From assembly GCF_029478665.1 (NCBI RefSeq), contig NZ_JARPQB010000039.1, forward strand, positions 1 through 48,761: a DNA stretch of 48,761 bases, given 5' to 3'. A program made the translations under genes and the position numbers. The notes under the pieces were generated by a model. The model was not told the origin of the DNA. It did not search any database and saw only the letters and a list, made by a program, of their open reading frames with translations. The DNA is from Pseudomonas entomophila. Lineage in GTDB: Bacteria; Pseudomonadota; Gammaproteobacteria; Pseudomonadales; Pseudomonadaceae. Shown piece by piece: positions 1 to 7,232 of the stretch (positions are counted from its first letter, which is position 1; each line of letters begins with the position of its first letter).

Positions 1-42
1 GTATTGTGCCAGCGCCTGAGCGGGTGGTGGGGCGGAGATTTT

Positions 43-145
43 GGGGCTGCTTTGCAGCCCATTCGCCGGCAAGGCCGGCTCCTACAGGTTCAGCGCCGCC
101 CTCGTAGGAGCCGGCCTTGCCGGCGAATGGGGCGCGCAGCGCCCC
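43..145. repeat. REP inverted pair
   Basis: Two oppositely oriented copies of a REP unit (arms 61-86 and 104-128, core TTCGCCGGCAAGGCCGGCTC and its complement), flanked by small GC-rich hairpins (43-60 and 129-145). It lies downstream of the minus-strand hydrolase gene. This is the BIME-like arrangement common in P. putida intergenic DNA and may end or stabilise the transcript. Confidence 0.85.
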
Positions 146-154
146 CGACGTGCC

Positions 155-946
155 TCAGTCGAACGCGGTCTTGAGAAACGCCTGCATATCCTTCCACGAG
201 CTTTCATCCGCCGCCTTGTCATAGCCGATATCCGGCCCGCCATGCTCGCCATGGCCCAAGCGGTCGGCATCGGGGTTGCTGAACCCGTGCTTGGCCCCGG
301 GGATCCCGACGAATTTGTAGTCCGCCCCGGCCGCCTCCATTTCCGCCTTGAACGCCGCCACCTGCTCCGGCGTGACCATGCTGTCGGCCTCGCCATGCTC
401 CACCAGGATCTTCGCCCGGATCACTCCCGGCTTGGCCGGCGTCTGGGTCACCAGTGCGCCATGGAAGCTCACCACGGCGTCGAGCTTCACGCCCCGGCGC
501 GCGGCATCGAGCACCACCTTGCCACCGAAGCAGTAGCCGATGGCGGCCAGTTGATGCTGCCGGGTATTGGGCTGCAGCTTGAGCAACTTCAGCCCCGCAT
601 CGAAGCGCCGGGCCGCCGCCTCCGGGTCTTTCAGCGCTGCCGCCATGAACGCTTGGGCTTCGGCGGGATGCTCGGTTTGCTTGCCTTCGCCGTACATATC
701 GATGGCCAGGGCGTTGTAGCCCAGCGCCGCAAGTTCCCGGGCGCGGCGCTTGGCATAGTCGTTCAGCCCCCACCATTCATGCACCACCAGCACACCGGGG
801 CGCTTGCCGTCGAGGGCGTCGTCATAGGCGTAGTAGCCGATCAGGGCGGTGCCGTCGGCATCCTGATAGCGGATCTCGCGGGTCTGCACCGCCGCCTGGG
901 CGAGGGCGGTACTGCACAGCAGGGCCAACGCAAGCAGGTAACGCAT
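155..946 (-). CDS. Periplasmic dienelactone hydrolase family protein
   Basis: An alpha/beta-hydrolase of the dienelactone hydrolase (DLH) family, 263 residues. The start at 946 is preceded by AAGGAG and gives a clean signal peptide (MRYLLALALLCSTALAQA), so the mature protein is probably periplasmic; an upstream in-frame start would add eight residues before it. The DLH nucleophile motif GYCFGG (Cys as nucleophile), a downstream EHGEAD acid and a KHGF histidine form the expected Cys-Asp-His triad. The family hydrolyses dienelactones or related esters and lactones; the substrate here is not predictable, and no chlorocatechol pathway genes are nearby. It is divergent from oprH across a 134-bp gap that holds the PhoP boxes, so an effect of PhoP on it is possible but not shown. 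Confidence 0.85.
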   Translation of the reverse strand: MRYLLALALLCSTALAQAAVQTREIRYQDADGTALIGYYAYDDALDGKRPGVLVVHEWWGLNDYAKRRARELAALGYNALAIDMYGEGKQTEHPAEAQAFMAAALKDPEAAARRFDAGLKLLKLQPNTRQHQLAAIGYCFGGKVVLDAARRGVKLDAVVSFHGALVTQTPAKPGVIRAKILVEHGEADSMVTPEQVAAFKAEMEAAGADYKFVGIPGAKHGFSNPDADRLGHGEHGGPDIGYDKAADESSWKDMQAFLKTAFD

Positions 947-980
947 GGTCAAAGCTCCTTCTTTCGACATCGATCGGTTC

Positions 981-1036
981 GTTCAGCCGAGGTTCAGGCT
1001 GGGTTCAGCGGCGGTTCAGGGCGTCCTCCCTACTCT
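981..1036 (+). promoter_or_regulatory. Four-fold PhoP box array and -10 of the oprH-phoP-phoQ promoter
   Basis: GTTCAG occurs at 981, 992, 1003 and 1014, each copy exactly 11 nt after the last (one helical turn), so every adjacent pair reads GTTCAG-N5-GTTCAG. This matches the direct-repeat form of PhoP boxes. A plausible -10, TACTCT, follows at 1031-1036, which puts the last two repeats over the -35 region, as expected of an activator that replaces a weak -35. The oprH start is at 1081. Confidence 0.8.
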
Positions 1037-1080
1037 AGCCCCCAGACAGCAACAACGCATTCAACGGGAGTACCTGAACC

Positions 1081-1686
1081 ATGAAAACCCTCAATACTTT
1101 GATCGCCGCCATGGCCGTTTGCGCCGCTGGCCTCACCACCGCCGCCCAGGCTGATGACAACTTCGCCAGCCTGACTTACGGCCAGACCAGCGACAAGGTG
1201 CGCAAGTCCGGCCTGCTGCAGCGCAATACCGACCACCTGAACGCCGACGGCATCATCGGCAAGGACGACACCTGGGGCGTGCGCGTGGGCAAGATCAACG
1301 ACCAGGGTCGCTACTACATGACCTACGACAACGTCTCGGGCGACCACAGCGGCGTCAAGCTGCGCCAGGAAAACCTGCTCGGCAGCTACGACCTGTTCCT
1401 GCCGATCGGCGATACCACCAAACTGTTCGGCGGCGGCAGCCTGGGCATGACCAAGCTGACCCAGGACTCGCCCGGCGCGCGCCGCGACACCGACTACGGC
1501 TACGCCGTCGGCCTGCAGGCCGGTGTGATCCAGGAAGTGACCGACAACACCTCGGTGGAGCTGGGCTACCGTTACCTGCGCAGCAATGCCAGCACCGAGA
1601 TCGGCAGCCACGGCGGGCCGAAAGATGGCACCCTGCGCCTGACCAGCAGCGCACAGACGTACCTGGCGGCTACCTACAAGTTCTGA
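1081..1686 (+). CDS. oprH: Outer membrane protein OprH (PhoP/Q-regulated)
   Basis: Small eight-strand-type outer membrane beta-barrel of 201 residues with a signal peptide cleaved after AAQA (residue 24) and a C-terminal Phe (AATYKF) typical of BAM substrates. The segments LRQENLLGSYDLFLPIGD, KLFGGGSLG and GYRYLRSNASTE resemble P. aeruginosa OprH as I remember it, and the gene sits directly ahead of phoP-phoQ, as oprH does there. In P. aeruginosa OprH binds LPS, stabilises the outer membrane when Mg2+ is scarce and is linked to polymyxin and aminoglycoside tolerance; that role is carried over by homology. The GTTCAG array upstream supports induction by PhoP. A REP pair separates it from phoP. 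Confidence 0.88.
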   Translation: MKTLNTLIAAMAVCAAGLTTAAQADDNFASLTYGQTSDKVRKSGLLQRNTDHLNADGIIGKDDTWGVRVGKINDQGRYYMTYDNVSGDHSGVKLRQENLLGSYDLFLPIGDTTKLFGGGSLGMTKLTQDSPGARRDTDYGYAVGLQAGVIQEVTDNTSVELGYRYLRSNASTEIGSHGGPKDGTLRLTSSAQTYLAATYKF

Positions 1687-1703
1687 GGCCGCTGTTATCC
1701 TAT

Positions 1704-1783
1704 ACCGGCTTCATCGCGGGTAAACCCGTTCCACAGGTGGTGCACAACCCTGTAGGCGCGGGTTTACCCGCGATGAGGCCGGC
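1704..1783. repeat. REP inverted pair inside the oprH-phoP operon
   Basis: Arms ACCGGCTTCATCGCGGGTAA and its complement near 1757-1783 form a long hairpin of the GCGGGTTTACCCGCGA REP type. It lies between oprH and phoP, ending about 30 nt before the phoP start, and may set the ratio of oprH to phoPQ message (inference). Confidence 0.8.
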
Positions 1784-1813
1784 ACAGGCATTCCCGATAG
1801 AAAGGAGATCCGC

Positions 1814-2491
1814 ATGAAATTGCTGGTGGTCGAGGACGAGGCGCTGCTGCGTCATCACCTGTTCACGCGCCTGGGCGAAGGCGGGCACGTGGTCCAGGCG
1901 GTGGCTAACGCGGAGGAAGCCCTGTACCAGGCCGAGCAGTACAACCACGACCTGGCGGTGATCGACCTGGGCCTGCCGGGCATGAGCGGGCTGGACTTGA
2001 TCCGCCAATTGCGCAGCCTCGGCCAGACCTTCCCGATCCTGATACTGACCGCTCGCGGCAACTGGCAGGACAAGGTCGAGGGCCTGGCCGCCGGGGCCGA
2101 CGACTATGTGGTCAAGCCCTTCCAGTTCGAAGAGCTTGAGGCGCGCCTGAACGCCTTGCTGCGCCGCTCCAGCGGTTTCACCCAGTCGACCATCGCCGCC
2201 GGCCCCCTGGTGCTCGACCTCAACCGCAAGCAGGCCACCCTGGACGACGCGCCGCTGGCGCTGACCGCCTACGAGTACCGCATCCTCGAATACCTCATGC
2301 GCCACCACCAGCAGGTGGTGGCCAAGGACCGGCTGATGGAGCAACTCTACCCGGATGACGAGGAGCGCGACCCCAATGTCATCGAGGTGCTGGTCGGCCG
2401 CCTGCGGCGCAAGCTCGAGGGCGATAGCGGCTTCAAGCCGATCGACACCGTGCGTGGCCTGGGCTACCTGTTCACCGAGCGCTGCCGATGA
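1814..2491 (+). CDS. phoP: Response regulator PhoP
   Basis: OmpR/PhoP-family regulator of 225 residues. The receiver domain (1-120) has the acidic pair E7/D8, phospho-acceptor D51 in VIDLGLPG, T79 and K101 in VVKPF. The C-terminal winged helix (about 130-222) has the family's VLVGRLRRKL recognition helix and RGLGYLF wing. The start has a strong AAAGGAG upstream. The stop overlaps the phoQ start in an ATGA, so the two are translationally coupled. Assignment as PhoP rests on the oprH-phoP-phoQ order and on the direct-repeat boxes ahead of oprH. It is expected to activate its own operon and envelope-modification genes under low divalent cations. Confidence 0.9.
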   Translation: MKLLVVEDEALLRHHLFTRLGEGGHVVQAVANAEEALYQAEQYNHDLAVIDLGLPGMSGLDLIRQLRSLGQTFPILILTARGNWQDKVEGLAAGADDYVVKPFQFEELEARLNALLRRSSGFTQSTIAAGPLVLDLNRKQATLDDAPLALTAYEYRILEYLMRHHQQVVAKDRLMEQLYPDDEERDPNVIEVLVGRLRRKLEGDSGFKPIDTVRGLGYLFTERCR

Positions 2492-3834
2492 TCCGCTCGC
2501 TGCGCGTGCGCCTGATGCTGGCGGCGGCGGTGCTGGCGCTGCTGTTCATGCTGGCACTGCTGCCGGCCTTGCAGAAGGCCTTCAGCCTGGCGCTGCAGGA
2601 GTCGATCGAGCAGCGCCTGGCCTCGGACGTGACCACCCTGATCTCCGCGGCGCGTATCGAGCATGGCCAGTTGCAGATGCCGGCCCTGTTGCCCGACGAG
2701 CGCTTCAACCTGCCGTACACCGGCCTGCTGGGCTATATCTTCGATCGCCAGGGCACGCTGGTGTGGCAGTCACGGGCCACGCGCAACCAGAACATCAACT
2801 ACCAGCCGCGCTACGACGGGCGCGGCAACGAGTTCGCGCGTATCCACCAGACCGATGGCGATGAGTTCTTCGTTTATGACGTGGAGGTCAAGCTGCTGGG
2901 AGGCAAGAGCGCGGCATTCAGCATCGTGGCGCTGCAACCGGTGAGTGAATACCACGCCACCCTGAGCGGATTGCGCGAAAAGCTGTACCTGGGTTTCGGC
3001 GCTGCCTTGCTGGCGTTGATGGTACTGCTCTGGGCCGGGCTGACCTGGGGCCTGCGCTCGCTGCGCCGGCTCAGCCGCGAGCTGGACGAGGTGGAGTCCG
3101 GCGCCCGCGACGGTTTGAGCCGCGAACATCCACGCGAACTGTTGCGCCTGACGGGCTCGCTCAACCGCCTGCTGCGCAGCGAGCGTGAGCAGCGCCAGCG
3201 CTATCGCGATTCCCTCGATGATTTAGCCCATAGCCTGAAAACGCCGTTGGCGGTGCTGCAGGGTGTGGGCGAGGGCATGGCCCAGGGCAAGAGCGAGCCT
3301 GAGCAGGCGCGAGTGCTGCAAAGCCAGATCGACCGCATGAGCCAGCAGATCGACTACCAGTTGCAGCGCGCCAGCCTGCGCAAGAGCGGCCTGGTGCGCC
3401 ACCAGGTCGAGCTCAAGCCATTGCTCGACAGCCTGTGCAGCACATTGGCCAAGGTCTATCGCGACAAGCGCGTCGAGGTCAGTTTCGATTTGCCAGTCCA
3501 GGCACGGGTGCCCATGGAGCAGGGCGCCTTGCTGGAGCTGCTGGGCAATCTGCTGGAGAACGCCTACCGGCTGTGCCTGGGGCACGTGCGGGTGAGCTTG
3601 CGCGAAGTGCCAGGGCAATTGGAGTTGTGGGTCGAGGACGATGGCCCGGGTGTGCCGCCCCACCAGCGTGAGCGCATTCTCGAGCGTGGCGAGCGGCTGG
3701 ATCGCCAGCATCCAGGGCAGGGGATTGGCCTGGCGGTGGTGAAGGACATCATCGACAGTTATGACGCCGAATTGAGCCTGGGGGATTCGGTGCTGGGTGG
3801 CGCTGCGTTCCGGATTGCCTTCCGTTTGGAATGA
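2488..3834 (+). CDS. phoQ: Sensor histidine kinase PhoQ
   Basis: Membrane sensor kinase of 448 residues. It has an N-terminal membrane helix (about 9-28), a periplasmic sensor domain (about 30-165), a second helix (about 168-190), a HAMP-like linker, a dimerisation helix with phospho-acceptor H248 in DLAHSLKTPL, and an ATPase domain with N-box LLENAYRLC, VEDDGPGVP and GQGIGLAVVKDI. The start overlaps phoP by 4 nt. It should sense Mg2+/Ca2+ and cationic peptides and phosphorylate PhoP, as in P. aeruginosa. I do not see the long acidic cluster of enterobacterial PhoQ in the sensor domain, so ligand detail should not be carried over from Salmonella. Confidence 0.9.
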   Translation: MIRSLRVRLMLAAAVLALLFMLALLPALQKAFSLALQESIEQRLASDVTTLISAARIEHGQLQMPALLPDERFNLPYTGLLGYIFDRQGTLVWQSRATRNQNINYQPRYDGRGNEFARIHQTDGDEFFVYDVEVKLLGGKSAAFSIVALQPVSEYHATLSGLREKLYLGFGAALLALMVLLWAGLTWGLRSLRRLSRELDEVESGARDGLSREHPRELLRLTGSLNRLLRSEREQRQRYRDSLDDLAHSLKTPLAVLQGVGEGMAQGKSEPEQARVLQSQIDRMSQQIDYQLQRASLRKSGLVRHQVELKPLLDSLCSTLAKVYRDKRVEVSFDLPVQARVPMEQGALLELLGNLLENAYRLCLGHVRVSLREVPGQLELWVEDDGPGVPPHQRERILERGERLDRQHPGQGIGLAVVKDIIDSYDAELSLGDSVLGGAAFRIAFRLE

Positions 3835-3843
3835 CCCCGCATT

Positions 3844-3929
3844 TGTAGGAGCGGCTTCAGCCGCGAACACCGGCGTAGCCGGTGCCAGGCTCCGCGTCGC
3901 TTGTTTCGCGGCTAAAGCCGCTCCTACAG
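3844..3929. repeat. REP inverted pair
   Basis: TGTAGGAGCGGCTTCAGCCG and, inverted at about 3906-3929, CGGCTAAAGCCGCTCCTACA, with a small CCGGCGTAGCCGG hairpin between them. It follows phoQ directly and is the best candidate for the 3' end of the phoQ transcript. Confidence 0.8.
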
Positions 3930-3964
3930 GGGGGCGTGCAGTCAGAACAGGTGCATACACCTCA

Positions 3965-4016
3965 GGCGGATTCCCGCCAACGCCCCTTGTACGTTTTCCG
4001 CCATCGGGCGGAAAAC
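3965..4016 (+). promoter_or_regulatory. Two palindromes upstream of dctA: candidate enhancer sites
   Basis: A perfect inverted repeat, GTTTTCCGCC - 4 nt - GGCGGAAAAC, at 3993-4016 and a related shorter one, GGCGG-ATTC-CCGCC, at 3965-3978. Their centres are 33 nt apart, three helical turns. They lie roughly 120-155 nt upstream of the expected dctA start of transcription, the usual place for activator sites of a sigma-54 promoter. Assignment to a DctD-type activator is inference. Confidence 0.5.
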
Positions 4017-4098
4017 CGCCATTCTTCTTGTAAGCCTTTGCCCCGTCCAAGGGCATACACACCTGAAATCATTGGCCGTGCACCTCAAGCGGGCACTT

Positions 4099-4114
4099 TG
4101 GCATCGCCCTTGCT
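4099..4114 (+). promoter_or_regulatory. Sigma-54 promoter of dctA
   Basis: TGGCATCGCCCTTGCT has GG at 4100-4101 and GC at 4112-4113 with exactly 10 nt between, matching the -24/-12 consensus TGGCAC-N5-TTGC at all but one position. Transcription would begin near 4125, giving a leader of about 120 nt. Dicarboxylate transport by DctA is under DctB/DctD and RpoN in other proteobacteria. Confidence 0.75.
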
Positions 4115-4245
4115 ATTCACCTGGCAGAGGCCTGACCAGGCGCTCGACCACAACGACAAATCCCTCCGGGTGCAGGAGGGTTCGCGATTCAGGTGCCCCG
4201 ACATCCTGGGAAGGATGCGCCGGCACACTTGAGGAAAAATGAGCC

Positions 4246-5568
4246 ATGACGAAACGTCAGCCGCTGTACAAATCCCTGTATGTCCAGGTGTTGGTCGCCA
4301 TCACCATCGGTATCCTGCTCGGCCATTACTACCCGGAGACCGGCGTCGCCCTCAAACCCCTGGGTGACGGCTTCGTCAAACTGATCAAGATGGTCATCGC
4401 GCCGATCATCTTCTGCACCGTGGTCAGCGGCATCGCCGGCATGCAGAGCATGAAGTCGGTCGGCAAGACCGGCGGCTATGCGCTGCTGTACTTCGAGATC
4501 GTTTCCACCATCGCCCTGATCATCGGCCTGGTCGTGGTCAACGTGGTTCAGCCGGGCGCCGGCATGCACGTCGACGTCAGCACCCTGAACGCCAGCAGCG
4601 TGGCCGCCTATGCCGCCGCCGGCGCGCAGCAGACCACCGTGGGCTTCCTGCTCAACGTCATCCCCAACACCGTGGTCGGCGCTTTCGCCAACGGCGACAT
4701 TCTGCAGGTGCTGATGTTCTCGGTGCTGTTCGGCTTCGCCCTGCACCGCCTGGGCAGCTACGGCAAGCCGGTGCTGGACCTGATCGACCGCTTCGCCCAT
4801 GTCATGTTCAACATCATCAACATGATCATGAAGCTGGCGCCGATCGGTGCCTTCGGTGCCATGGCCTTCACCATCGGCCAGTACGGCGTGGGCTCGTTGG
4901 TACAGCTGGGCTACCTGATGGCCTGCTTCTACATCACCTGCATCCTGTTCGTCCTGGTGGTGCTGGGTGGCATCTGCCGCGCCCACGGCTTCAGCGTGAT
5001 CAAGCTGATCCGCTACATCCGTGAAGAGCTGCTGATCGTGCTGGGCACCTCGTCCTCGGAATCGGCCTTGCCGCGCATGCTGGCCAAGATGGAGCGCCTG
5101 GGCGCGAAGAAGTCCGTGGTTGGCCTGGTGATTCCGACCGGTTACTCGTTCAACCTCGACGGTACCTCGATCTACCTGACCATGGCCGCAGTGTTCATCG
5201 CCCAGGCCACCGACACCACCATGGACATCACCCACCAGATCACCTTGCTGCTGGTGCTGCTGGTGGCGTCCAAAGGTGCCGCGGGCGTCACTGGCTCGGG
5301 CTTCATCGTCCTCGCCGCGACCCTGTCGGCCGTCGGCCACTTGCCGGTTGCCGGCCTGGCGCTGATCCTCGGTATCGACCGCTTCATGTCCGAAGCCCGC
5401 GCCCTGACCAACCTGATCGGCAACGCCGTGGCCACCGTGGTGGTCGCCAAGTGGGTCAAGGAGCTGGACACCGACAAGCTGCAGGCGGAGCTGGCGTCCG
5501 GTGGCGCGCCGCTGGTCGACACCCGTCCGACCGACGACCTGGGTGTGGCCGAAGGCCCGGCGCGTTGA
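4246..5568 (+). CDS. dctA: C4-dicarboxylate:cation symporter DctA
   Basis: Inner membrane transporter of the dicarboxylate/amino acid:cation symporter (DAACS) family, 440 residues, the usual DctA length. It takes up succinate, fumarate and malate. The serine-rich re-entrant loop motif GTSSSESALPRM begins near residue 267, and PTGYSFNLDGTSIYLT and the SKGAAGVTGSGF loop are conserved transport-domain motifs. The hydrophobic pattern fits eight membrane helices and two hairpins. The gene stands alone, with a sigma-54 promoter upstream and a strong terminator after it. Succinate is a preferred carbon source for pseudomonads, which fits a dedicated activator-driven promoter. The dctB/dctD regulators are not in this window. 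Confidence 0.93.
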   Translation: MTKRQPLYKSLYVQVLVAITIGILLGHYYPETGVALKPLGDGFVKLIKMVIAPIIFCTVVSGIAGMQSMKSVGKTGGYALLYFEIVSTIALIIGLVVVNVVQPGAGMHVDVSTLNASSVAAYAAAGAQQTTVGFLLNVIPNTVVGAFANGDILQVLMFSVLFGFALHRLGSYGKPVLDLIDRFAHVMFNIINMIMKLAPIGAFGAMAFTIGQYGVGSLVQLGYLMACFYITCILFVLVVLGGICRAHGFSVIKLIRYIREELLIVLGTSSSESALPRMLAKMERLGAKKSVVGLVIPTGYSFNLDGTSIYLTMAAVFIAQATDTTMDITHQITLLLVLLVASKGAAGVTGSGFIVLAATLSAVGHLPVAGLALILGIDRFMSEARALTNLIGNAVATVVVAKWVKELDTDKLQAELASGGAPLVDTRPTDDLGVAEGPAR

Positions 5569-5585
5569 TCGACGTGTGAAATGCC

Positions 5586-5613
5586 AAAAGGCGACCTTCG
5601 GGTCGCCTTTTTT
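5586..5613 (+). terminator. Rho-independent terminator of dctA
   Basis: An 11-bp stem AAAAGGCGACC / GGTCGCCTTTT with a TTCG tetraloop and a T6 tail, 17 nt after the dctA stop. Confidence 0.92.
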
Positions 5614-5638
5614 GTACCGCTGTCCCGCGATCCGATCC

Positions 5639-5724
5639 GTAGGAGCCAGCCTTGCTGGCGAACCAGGCGCCGCGATGCATGGCACCGGCTGCGCCGGTGT
5701 TCGCCCGCAAGGCCGGCTCCTACA
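5639..5724. repeat. REP inverted pair
   Basis: GTAGGAGCCAGCCTTGCTGG and the inverted copy CGCAAGGCCGGCTCCTAC flank a short GCACCGGCTGCGCCGGTG hairpin. It lies between the convergent dctA and sprT genes. Confidence 0.8.
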
Positions 5725-5734
5725 ACGATCGTGG

Positions 5735-6229
5735 CTACTCGACCCGGGTCTCGCCGCTGTACACCAGAATCTCCCGACACCGCCGGCACAGGTACCGCCG
5801 CCCCTGGCGCACCAGCTTGTGCCGCTGCGCAGTGAACGGGAAATCGCTCTGTGGGCATGGGCAACGATAGATGTAGCGCGTCGCCACTCGCCGTTGCACC
5901 TCATAGTTGTGGCAGCGATTCGGCGGCAGCTCGTACACCCCGCGCATGATCAGCTGCCATTCCTCGCCATGGGCCTGGATCTTGTCACCAAACAACTGGT
6001 GGGCCACCAGGTGCGCCACTTCATGGGCCACGGTCTGGCGCAGGAAATCCTCCTGGTTCTCGCGGTACAGCTGCAGGTTGAAGCGCAGCAGGTTCTCGTG
6101 CAGGTGGGCGACGCCGGCCTTCTGGCCGCGCAGCTTGAAGCTGACCTGCGGGCGCGGGAAGGGGCGTTTGAAGAACATCTCGGCTTGCTGGTAACAGGTT
6201 TCGACGCGTTGTGTGAGCAGCTCGGGCAT
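5735..6229 (-). CDS. sprT: SprT family zinc metalloprotease-like protein
   Basis: SprT-like protein of 164 residues. It carries the gluzincin motif HEVAH at 69-73 and a C-terminal zinc ribbon with CPC at 123-125 and CRRC at 148-151, the standard SprT layout. The start at 6229 (MPELL) is preferred because AGGAG lies 12 nt upstream; the in-frame ATG at 6256 has no ribosome binding site. SprT proteins are widespread cytosolic proteins related to the protease domain of eukaryotic Spartan; the bacterial role is poorly known. It may be read through from the Yip1 gene upstream, although a hairpin at 6307-6330 lies between. Confidence 0.88.
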   Translation of the reverse strand: MPELLTQRVETCYQQAEMFFKRPFPRPQVSFKLRGQKAGVAHLHENLLRFNLQLYRENQEDFLRQTVAHEVAHLVAHQLFGDKIQAHGEEWQLIMRGVYELPPNRCHNYEVQRRVATRYIYRCPCPQSDFPFTAQRHKLVRQGRRYLCRRCREILVYSGETRVE

Positions 6230-6306
6230 GGCGGGGCAATTCTCCTGACCGGGCATTATGCCGTAGGCGACGGGCGGCTGCCGAGCCGCCGGTCAGGCAC
6301 ACGAAA

Positions 6307-6330
6307 CGAAGCCGCCTTGCGGCGGCTTCG
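6307..6330 (-). terminator. Terminator after the Yip1-family gene
   Basis: A perfect 10-bp stem CGAAGCCGCC / GGCGGCTTCG with a TTGC loop. On the minus strand it is followed by TTTCGT, a weak U-tract. Confidence 0.75.
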
Positions 6331-6369
6331 GGTGATGCCCCAGTGTTGGTTGGATCTGATTGTGATGCG

Positions 6370-6969
6370 TCAGTTGGTGTAGACGGGCCCCACGCCCAGT
6401 CCCCAGATGATCACGGTCGCAGCCATGATCGCTACCAGTACCACCAGGCCTACCGCCAGCACCGAGCTGGAGAACAGGAAGCCTTCGTCCGACGGGATGT
6501 TCATGAACGTCGGCAAGCCGACATACAGCAGGTACACGGTGTAGCAGATGGCCGCCGTGCCGATCAGCATGCCCAGCCACAGGTGCGGGTACAGCGCCGC
6601 GAGGCCACCGATGAACAGCGGGGTGGCGGTGTAGGTGGCGAAGGCGATGCATTGCGCCATGCTCGGGTTGGCGTCGTAGGTGCGGGCCATCCAGTGGATG
6701 AAGGCACCCATCACCGCCACCCCGGCGAGCATCGCCAGGTACGACATGATGCTCATCCACAGGGCGCTTTCCATGGTCAGCATCACCGCTGGCCGGTCGC
6801 CGATCACCCAGCCGACCTGGGTGGTGCCGATGAACGCCGACACCGCGGGGATCGCCGCGAGGATGAGCGTGTGGGTCAGGTACATGTGGCTGATGCTTTC
6901 TTCCTCGCCACGAATCTCCCGCCACTCCTGGTCAGGGTGGGTAAACAGCCCTACAACGTGATGAATCAT
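6370..6969 (-). CDS. Yip1 family inner membrane protein
   Basis: Polytopic membrane protein of 199 residues in the Yip1 superfamily. A short cytosolic N-terminus (MIHHVVGLFTHPDQEW, the common opening of these bacterial proteins) is followed by five hydrophobic segments, at roughly 33-52, 73-95, 110-130, 135-155 and 165-190. The start at 6969 is chosen because AGGAGT lies 7 nt upstream; the frame is open another 23 codons without a better site. The biochemical function of bacterial members is unknown. Single-gene unit, divergent from ttcA, with its own terminator. Confidence 0.82.
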   Translation of the reverse strand: MIHHVVGLFTHPDQEWREIRGEEESISHMYLTHTLILAAIPAVSAFIGTTQVGWVIGDRPAVMLTMESALWMSIMSYLAMLAGVAVMGAFIHWMARTYDANPSMAQCIAFATYTATPLFIGGLAALYPHLWLGMLIGTAAICYTVYLLYVGLPTFMNIPSDEGFLFSSSVLAVGLVVLVAIMAATVIIWGLGVGPVYTN

Positions 6970-7143
6970 GCCGGTCACTCCTATCGTCGTTGCCAAACGC
7001 CCCCCAGATGGAGCGCTTGTGGCCCGAGGCCTGAACACCGATGCAAGCGGTCATGTGGCCTTATGTCGCAGTATAGGAAGCGGATCCCGGCAGAAAATCG
7101 GCTTTTTAGAGCAAATTGCGCTGTCAGGCCCGGTGCTGATTCC

Positions 7144-7172
7144 CTTGAAGTCTTTATCGGAATGCCCTACTG
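7144..7172 (+). promoter_or_regulatory. Possible ttcA promoter
   Basis: TTGAAG and TACTGC separated by 17 nt in the 263-bp gap between the divergent Yip1 and ttcA genes. An alternative -10, TAAAAT, lies at 7191-7196 without a good -35. I see nothing else in the gap. Confidence 0.3.
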
Positions 7173-7232
7173 CACTGCCAGGTTTGTGCGTAAAATAGCC
7201 GGCTTTTGTCACACCTCGCGGATCCAAGCGCT

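Noticed and set aside
4189..5904. A 571-codon open frame on the minus strand opposite dctA
   Set aside because: His/Gln/Asp/Gly-rich antisense shadow, and it runs through the dctA terminator and a REP pair.
7206..7232. TTG start for ttcA
   Set aside because: It adds nine residues absent from the usual TtcA length and has no better binding site.
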